Source of the DNA: Bacteroidales bacterium
GTDB lineage: Bacteria > Bacteroidota > Bacteroidia > Bacteroidales > UBA932
Assembly (NCBI GenBank): GCA_009784635.1
Contig: WRBG01000061.1
Span: 1 to 9,972 of the forward strand
Direction: 5' to 3'
Length of the DNA: 9,972 nt
The notes beneath the pieces are model-generated. The model saw only the letters and a list, made by a program, of their open reading frames with translations. It was not told where the DNA came from and made no database searches. Shown here piece after piece: positions 4,881 to 9,972 of this stretch (within the stretch, counting starts at the first letter, position 1; each line of letters starts with the position of its first letter). A program made the position numbers and the translations under genes.

Positions 4881-7463
4881 TTAGTACCCGGTCTGATAAT
4901 CGAGGTCAATAAGGGTCATCGGTTCGGCCATCCATTTGGGCATGGGAGTGTCTTTGAGATAGTGATCAAAGAACTGCATCATCCTCTTTTGGAAGTCGAT
5001 TTTATTCTTCATCTTTTGGGGCCAATGCACCTCTCCCGTATAGTTAAGCAGCCATACAGGCTTTCTGAGCCTCTTGAGCGCCACAAAGTATTCGATGCCC
5101 TGCTCCCAAGGAACGGCCTCGTCTTTATCATTGTGCATAATAAGGATAGGAGTCGTCACCTTGTCCATGAAGAAAATGGGGGAGTTTTCTACATACCTCA
5201 AGGGCGATTCCCAAGGCGTTGGCCCTATGCGGCTCTGACCGCGTTCATATTGGAACGACCGGTTAAGGCCGGTGCCCCATCTGATTCCGCCGTATGCGCT
5301 AAACATGTTGACCACAGGGGCGCCCGATTCGATGGCGGCAAAAAGATTGGTTCTGGTGGCCAAATAGGCGACTTGATACCCGCCCCAACTGTGTCCCTGC
5401 GCTCCAATCCGTTTGTAATCTACAAACCCCATTCCCAGTACGGTAGAGATGCCCGGCATAATGGCGTTATAAGCGCTTTCGCCCGGATAGCCCTCTTTAT
5501 ACGCAATGTCGGGGTTGAATACGATATAGCCGTTGCTGGTATACATGTGGTAGTCAATGGTGGAGCGGTGGGCTTCGGGAATCCTGTGCCCATAGAGCGT
5601 AGAGGAGTTCCGCTCGTAGAAGCTCACAATCATCGGATATTTCTTTGCCGGATTAAAATCCTCCGGTTTGTAGAGGACGCCTTGGAGCAATATCCCATCT
5701 AAAGAAACCCAACTGATTAACTCGTTGGTTCCCCAGTTAAACAAATGCTGCTGCGGGTTGGCGTCCGTGATTTGCACGATTTTGTCGAATTTTAAATCGG
5801 AAAAATAGATATTGGGAAACGCTACAAAAGTCTCTTTGGTAAACATGACCGCATTGGCGCGTTCGGCTTTGGTAAAGCCGCCTAACATAAAGTTGCCGCC
5901 ATACCTCTCTGCCGGATTGGCCGGACGCTCAAAAGAGGCCATAGTATAGAATCCATGTCCTTTGGTGTTGTGATTGAACACACTAAGCAGTTTTTCGCCC
6001 CTTGGGTCAATATACTCTTGGTCGGCGGATGTTGTAGATACATAGCGATAGGTCAGCCCTTTTTCCCTGCCGTTTTGCGTGAGCCTCACGGGCGCTTCCC
6101 TCCCCTTGGGGTCAATCCGCCAAATATCGTATTTGTCGTAAATGAGTAGGTGTTGGTCGTCTTTGGTCCATCCAACCAAGGAGTAAGACGAAGGATGTTC
6201 GGGCCTGTCATCGTCTTCATTATATGCCTTGATGGTCTTGGGGTCGGTGATTTTTACGATGTTGGCGGCAGGAAGGGAGCAGGCATACCACGAGCTGTCG
6301 GGGGTATGGTACCAGTAGGCATAGTTTGATGCCGGAGATATCCTCACTTGGCCCGAAACCCCTTTAGTCAATAAGTCCATCCGTCCCAGAGTCGTATTTA
6401 TCAGATAAATGTCGCTCCTTCCTCGTCCTTCCCACATGCTTTCGAGTTGATAATCCACATCGGACAGGGCCAACACATATTCGGAGTTGCCTTTCTGTAT
6501 CAGCTGGGTGCCGGTGATAAGCTCCGATGTTAGTTGGGTTTGTTTGGAACTTCCTATGTTATACACGGCAAGATAATTGGCGTCAAGGTCCCTCCGCTTG
6601 TTGACGACCTGCTGGGTGAACTGTACTTTTTCTTCCCAGTGCCAGATATGTACTTCGGGAAAATCGTCTTTGGATAGTCCATGGTCTTTCACACGGTCCG
6701 GAGGTTTGATGCCAAAATAAATGTTAGAGCCATCCGGAGAAAAATGGGGGTCGCGCTTGTCAGATACATTGGAAGTCAATTCTTTGATGTCGCTTCCACT
6801 CCAAAGGTACAGTTTTTCATCCGAAACCACAGTAAGCTTGTCGCCCGATTCGCTGATGGCGATACGGTCAATTTTTGCCTCGTTATTCCAAATGGCCACA
6901 GGCGCAGAAGCCCCTGCGCGGTAAAGCATGGCTTTGTTATTGGCCGAAAACGCCAAGGCGTTGGCATTCTCCGCAAACTTTACAATGGCCGCTTTTCCCA
7001 ACTCCATCCGGTTGGAGCCGTCCAATTTTTCGATGCTGAGGATGGAGTCGTTTTTCTGAATCACCAAGGCATCGTTCCAATCCTTGGGGAGATAAAAATT
7101 CCTCACTTCGCTCTCTGCGCGTACACTCCTGTTTTTGAGCGAATAAATATGGAGCGCAGCCCTCCTGCCTTCTCCCTTTCTGTACAAAAGGTATTGGGAA
7201 TCTTTGGTAAACTGGATGGCCGAAGAAGAATCTGCCGAAAAGATTTCATTCCCTTTGTTATCATACAGTTTCACCGTGGTACTTCCCACCCACGGCTCCA
7301 ATTTTACGGCAATAAAAGAGCCGTCCGGAGCGATTTGCCGTTCCGTAATCCTGTTCCATTTGACAATGTCGTCCACCGTCAATGCCTTTTTTTCGTTGTT
7401 GCTCCCCCATGCTGCGTGCGTCACGCACAGGAAGAAAAGTGATACCAAAATAGTTTTTTTCAT
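4881..7463 (-). CDS. Secreted S9-family (prolyl oligopeptidase-type) serine peptidase
   Basis: This 860-residue exported peptidase has a signal peptide at about 1-20 (MKKTILVSLFFLCVTHAAWG). Residues 28 to about 580 are a long region of WD/PD40-like beta strands (for example HFSPDGSNIYFG, SLVGWTKDDQHLLIYD), the propeller that limits substrate size in this family. The C-terminal alpha/beta-hydrolase domain follows. The catalytic triad is complete: Ser692 in GHSWGGYQ, Asp781 in HNDKDEAVPW and His813 in GEVHWPQ. Flanking blocks such as SAYGGIRWG and FQYERGQSRIG are typical of a large secreted S9 group common in Bacteroidota. Such enzymes cleave short peptides, often after proline, but specificity cannot be read here. 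The ATG at 7463 opens directly into the signal peptide. It lies 52 bases after the lipoprotein gene; no promoter with both Bacteroidota elements is seen in that gap, so cotranscription is likely. The propeller is longer than in classical prolyl oligopeptidase (about 700 residues in total). Confidence 0.93.
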   Translation of the reverse strand: MKKTILVSLFFLCVTHAAWGSNNEKKALTVDDIVKWNRITERQIAPDGSFIAVKLEPWVGSTTVKLYDNKGNEIFSADSSSAIQFTKDSQYLLYRKGEGRRAALHIYSLKNRSVRAESEVRNFYLPKDWNDALVIQKNDSILSIEKLDGSNRMELGKAAIVKFAENANALAFSANNKAMLYRAGASAPVAIWNNEAKIDRIAISESGDKLTVVSDEKLYLWSGSDIKELTSNVSDKRDPHFSPDGSNIYFGIKPPDRVKDHGLSKDDFPEVHIWHWEEKVQFTQQVVNKRRDLDANYLAVYNIGSSKQTQLTSELITGTQLIQKGNSEYVLALSDVDYQLESMWEGRGRSDIYLINTTLGRMDLLTKGVSGQVRISPASNYAYWYHTPDSSWYACSLPAANIVKITDPKTIKAYNEDDDRPEHPSSYSLVGWTKDDQHLLIYDKYDIWRIDPKGREAPVRLTQNGREKGLTYRYVSTTSADQEYIDPRGEKLLSVFNHNTKGHGFYTMASFERPANPAERYGGNFMLGGFTKAERANAVMFTKETFVAFPNIYFSDLKFDKIVQITDANPQQHLFNWGTNELISWVSLDGILLQGVLYKPEDFNPAKKYPMIVSFYERNSSTLYGHRIPEAHRSTIDYHMYTSNGYIVFNPDIAYKEGYPGESAYNAIMPGISTVLGMGFVDYKRIGAQGHSWGGYQVAYLATRTNLFAAIESGAPVVNMFSAYGGIRWGTGLNRSFQYERGQSRIGPTPWESPLRYVENSPIFFMDKVTTPILIMHNDKDEAVPWEQGIEYFVALKRLRKPVWLLNYTGEVHWPQKMKNKIDFQKRMMQFFDHYLKDTPMPKWMAEPMTLIDLDYQTGY

Positions 7464-7515
7464 AGTATTGGATAGTAGTTAGTTAAAAATCTTCAAGAAA
7501 TATGCATCGTAGCGC

Positions 7516-8601
7516 TTATTTCAGTTTGCACTTAAAAATCACCAAAATATCTGTGTCGACGTCTAATGTACTTAGCGCGGGAAAGCGCTCCGTGATTGGG
7601 GCGTCTATGACCATTTCGGGGTCTGCCGCAAAATAGATATGCGAATCGTCCATGTATTTTAAGGAGAAATCATTCATGAAATCGTCATCGTCCATATAGA
7701 ACCAGTTCCATGTAGATGTGGCTTTCTCTGACAGACCGTATATGTAGCGCGCCCACAGCGACTCCATATTGGCCACTCCGGCCTGTAGAACGGCATACTT
7801 TTGGTTTTCAAAGAAGCGGTTTTTGGCCGCAAATGTTTTAGGCATGAGAAAGTCAAAGGCTTCAAACATGTCGCCAAAACGGTAATAGTCAGCGGGAATG
7901 TTGTATATTCCAAAATCAAACGTATAGGCAACCGTTATTTTGCCGTCTGTGAGTCGGTAGACTTCGCCGCCGTAATAGGGGCACAGGTAAAGCGTATTGC
8001 CAAATGCGCTAAACGGAGCAAAGTCGTTATTTACCACCATGTAAGAAGTGATGCCGGAACCAACGGATTGATTTTGCCTATTGGTGATATATAACTGATA
8101 GGGCAGGCCGCTCCCCGTGCCGTAGTAATGATAGTTAAAGCCGTTGGCTCTGTTGAAATTTCCCGATTTATGGGAGTATTCCGTGCTTCCCAAAAAGTAA
8201 CCCTGCGGAGTATATGTGTACAAGGTTCCCTGTTGGGACGAATAAACAGAAACATCGCCGTTATCCTCAATAATCATATCGTCAATGTATTGATATTCCG
8301 CCGGTCCCCTACCTGTTCCGCCCACGCTGTTCAAGTATTTTCCGGTTGCGTCAAATAAGTGGATTTTACCTAATTGTGTATCTTCTACATAATAGATATC
8401 ATTCTTTACCGCAATATTGCTCCACGAGCCAAAGAAAGGCGCTCCCTCTCCATGTAGGGTAATGATTTCGACAGTATCAAAAATAGGAGAAGACAACAGC
8501 TCCGCTCCCGAAGAATCGGTGTATTGCACCACAATAACTTCCTTGTCTTTAGCGCAGGACAGGAGGAACAGGCATAAAAGGATGGATAAATGTTTCATCA
8601 T
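7516..8601 (-). CDS. 6-bladed beta-propeller lipoprotein (DUF5128-like)
   Basis: This 361-residue protein starts with a lipoprotein signal, MMKHLSILLCLFLLSC, with Cys16 as the lipidated residue. The next residues, AKDKE, are charged and resemble the K-acidic export signals that send some Bacteroidota lipoproteins to the cell surface; this is suggestive only. The mature protein shows repeated propeller strands: IAVKNDIYYVEDTQLGKIHLFD, then the hallmark GGTGRGPAEYQYIDD (about 94-108), IIEDNGDVSVYSSQQGTLYTY, and a later Tyr/Asp-rich part (YMDDDDFMNDFSLKYMDD). This arrangement fits the 6-bladed beta-propeller family found in many copies in Bacteroidota, whose ligand is generally unknown. The first ATG overlaps the stop of the AsmA-like gene as ATGA (8598-8601), so translational coupling is likely. 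A second ATG directly after it would serve equally well. It precedes the S9 peptidase gene. Possible roles are binding or presenting a substrate at the envelope, which is inference. Confidence 0.85.
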   Translation of the reverse strand: MMKHLSILLCLFLLSCAKDKEVIVVQYTDSSGAELLSSPIFDTVEIITLHGEGAPFFGSWSNIAVKNDIYYVEDTQLGKIHLFDATGKYLNSVGGTGRGPAEYQYIDDMIIEDNGDVSVYSSQQGTLYTYTPQGYFLGSTEYSHKSGNFNRANGFNYHYYGTGSGLPYQLYITNRQNQSVGSGITSYMVVNNDFAPFSAFGNTLYLCPYYGGEVYRLTDGKITVAYTFDFGIYNIPADYYRFGDMFEAFDFLMPKTFAAKNRFFENQKYAVLQAGVANMESLWARYIYGLSEKATSTWNWFYMDDDDFMNDFSLKYMDDSHIYFAADPEMVIDAPITERFPALSTLDVDTDILVIFKCKLK

Positions 8602-9972
8602 TGAAGTATCTGATTGTTAATAATATTCTCTTCTTCTTCTTCTTCCGCCTCCTCCTGCCTCATCCTTGCGGCGCGGGCAACAGAACGCTCTACATTCCTA
8701 AATGCGGCGGTCGGGTCAAAGGCTTTGATGGCTTCCAACAGGCTGATGCGGGTTTCGTCAATAAGCTCTACATAGCTGGGAATATTTGCATTACGGTATT
8801 TTGTGCGCGTCAATCGGTAATGGGGGTTATCTAAATTCCCCGTTACGTTAATGCCTAATCTAAAGGGGAGGGGGGAACGCAATACAGAGATATGGTAGTC
8901 AAAAGTCATGTCGAACTTGTGGACTCCGCTTACGGCTGCTCGGTAGCGGTCCATCTCTACGATAAAGGGAAAGACTTCCACTTGGTTGTCGCGGATTAAA
9001 AAGTCTACGGAAATATGCTCGATGAGGTTTCTGTTCCTGTTTCTGAATTGCAGCATCTTTGAGATTTCGGTAAAGGTTTCCCCGTCCAAAAGCACCATGT
9101 TCTCTCCTTGAATACGGCAGGCGGCTTTAAGGGTGGGTAATAAAATGTTCATCTCGGTATCCATAGCGGTGGTGGCAGATATTTGACAATCCACCACCCC
9201 TTCAAAAGAGCGGAGCATGGGGGCCAAGGTGTCAATGGAGGGAAGCAGGGCGATGAGTCGTTCTACCTGTACCTTCTTCATGTCCAAATCAAAACCTGCG
9301 GTGATGTTGTTGCGGCTGTGGGTGGCGTAAAGGGCCGACAGTCTAAAATCGCCAAAAGAAGAAGACGCTTCCAAGTCGTTGATTTGCAGGCTGCGATTTC
9401 GGCTGGTAAGGGCGCCGGAAAGTCCGGTTAGGTATTCGTCTTCGTAGCGGGTATGGTCGGAGAACAGTTTGAGGTCGAGCCTTAGGTTGGCGGGAATGAT
9501 GATAAAACTGCTGACATCTTCCAAGTCCGTAATTACCGTGCCGCTGTCGGCGTATTGGGCTCCGGCGTTGGCTGCGCGCATCAGTTCGTTTATGTCTAAG
9601 GTGTCGGCGCGGATAAAGCCATAGACCTCCAAGCTGCCTCGTCCCAACAATACTTGGCGGAGGTTAGAAATTCTTCCCGTACACTCTATCTGCGAATGAC
9701 CGGCGGTGATTTGGGTTTGCATCAATTGAATTTCTTCTGTGCTGATTTCCAAATCGGTGTATCCCAAACTTATGGGCAGGGGAAAATAGGGAGTAGACAG
9801 GGCGCCTCCTTGGGTTTGTATGCTGCCTTGGAGTTGCCATTGTCTGAGTAGGCGTTTGGATTCTTCGTCTACCTCAAAGTCAAGGTTTCCCGAAGCCAAT
9901 TCATCGGGAACCCTCTCCGAAGTCCTTGCTTGGCGGTTGCTTCCTCGGATGGCAGGAGAAGCATCCTGCGGC
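8598..9972 (-). CDS. AsmA-like C-terminal-domain envelope protein (5' end outside window)
   Basis: The frame is open to the right edge, so the TTG at 9899 is probably internal and the gene starts outside. About 457 codons of the C-terminal part are present. They show long amphipathic beta-strand repeats typical of AsmA/TamB-like bridge proteins: LPISLGYTDLEISTEEIQL, LEVYGFIRADTLDINELMRA, LQINDLEASSSFGDFRLSA and DLDMKKVQVERLIALLP. The strongest family block is the FEGVVDCQISATTAMD segment through FTEISKMLQF, followed by KFDMTFDYHISVLRSPLPFRLGINVTGNLDNPHYRLTRTKYR. Such proteins are normally anchored in the inner membrane, span the periplasm and help with lipid transport or outer-membrane integrity; that role is family knowledge. 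The C-terminus ends in an acidic tail (EEAEEEEEEN) encoded by a GAA/GAG run. It is the first visible gene of the minus-strand series and overlaps the lipoprotein gene by ATGA. Confidence 0.82.
   Translation of the reverse strand, partial: PQDASPAIRGSNRQARTSERVPDELASGNLDFEVDEESKRLLRQWQLQGSIQTQGGALSTPYFPLPISLGYTDLEISTEEIQLMQTQITAGHSQIECTGRISNLRQVLLGRGSLEVYGFIRADTLDINELMRAANAGAQYADSGTVITDLEDVSSFIIIPANLRLDLKLFSDHTRYEDEYLTGLSGALTSRNRSLQINDLEASSSFGDFRLSALYATHSRNNITAGFDLDMKKVQVERLIALLPSIDTLAPMLRSFEGVVDCQISATTAMDTEMNILLPTLKAACRIQGENMVLLDGETFTEISKMLQFRNRNRNLIEHISVDFLIRDNQVEVFPFIVEMDRYRAAVSGVHKFDMTFDYHISVLRSPLPFRLGINVTGNLDNPHYRLTRTKYRNANIPSYVELIDETRISLLEAIKAFDPTAAFRNVERSVARAARMRQEEAEEEEEENIINNQILQ
8631..8645. 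repeat. TTC/GAA trinucleotide repeat in the AsmA-like gene
   Basis: Five TTC units on the plus strand (GAA on the coding strand) encode most of the poly-glutamate tail near the C-terminus of the AsmA-like protein. Copy-number change would lengthen or shorten the acidic tail without shifting the frame. Confidence 0.7.

Noticed and set aside
4722..5702. A 326-codon plus-strand open frame opposite the S9 and DUF1016 genes
   Set aside because: It crosses two well-supported minus-strand genes, shows no recognisable domain, and its residue pattern is what the antisense of these codons gives.
6681..7442. A 253-codon plus-strand open frame opposite the start of the S9 gene
   Set aside because: It lies entirely inside the S9 gene, whose signal peptide and propeller motifs are clear. 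No motif or promoter supports the antisense frame.
8631..8645. TTC repeat considered as a phase-variation switch
   Set aside because: Unit length is three bases and it lies at the very end of the gene, so copy-number change cannot switch the frame on or off.

Overview
The window looks like chromosomal DNA from a member of the Bacteroidota, probably Bacteroidales. The gene families are typical of that phylum: a DUF5128-type 6-bladed beta-propeller lipoprotein, an AsmA-like envelope protein, a large secreted S9 peptidase and an M14 zinc carboxypeptidase. The one recognisable promoter fits the Bacteroidota consensus (TTTG, 19 bases, TAnnTTTG). No clear Shine-Dalgarno sequences are seen, and starts tend to follow A-rich leaders. 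No rRNA, tRNA, CRISPR array, insertion sequence or phage gene was found.

Layout. Positions 1-464 (+) hold the 3' end of a probable M3-like metallopeptidase. Converging on it, with only 6 bases between the stop codons, is a HigB-HigA type II toxin-antitoxin pair on the minus strand (1140 down to 471). It has its own promoter and a candidate palindromic operator at 1158-1205. A strand-specific hairpin terminator at 1209-1245 separates it from the next block.

From 1282 to the right edge all genes lie on the minus strand and form one tightly packed series. In transcription order these are an AsmA-like protein (entering from the right edge), a beta-propeller lipoprotein (ATGA overlap), an S9 prolyl-oligopeptidase-type peptidase (52-base gap), a short DUF1016 N-terminal-domain protein (67-base gap), a DUF362/ferredoxin iron-sulfur protein (7-base gap) and an M14 carboxypeptidase (15-base gap), ending at the terminator. 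The series may be one operon, but internal promoters at the 52- and 67-base gaps cannot be excluded.

Function. The reliable theme is export and envelope work: an envelope AsmA-like protein, an exported lipoprotein and two exported peptidases that could degrade peptides outside the cytoplasm. The DUF362 protein and the DUF1016 fragment do not fit this theme. The DUF1016 gene is A+T-rich, lacks the nuclease part of its family, and looks like a decayed or acquired insertion. I found no convincing new multi-gene system. The points most worth checking are the M14 protein's unusual active-site residues, the truncated DUF1016 gene and the higBA operator-promoter.
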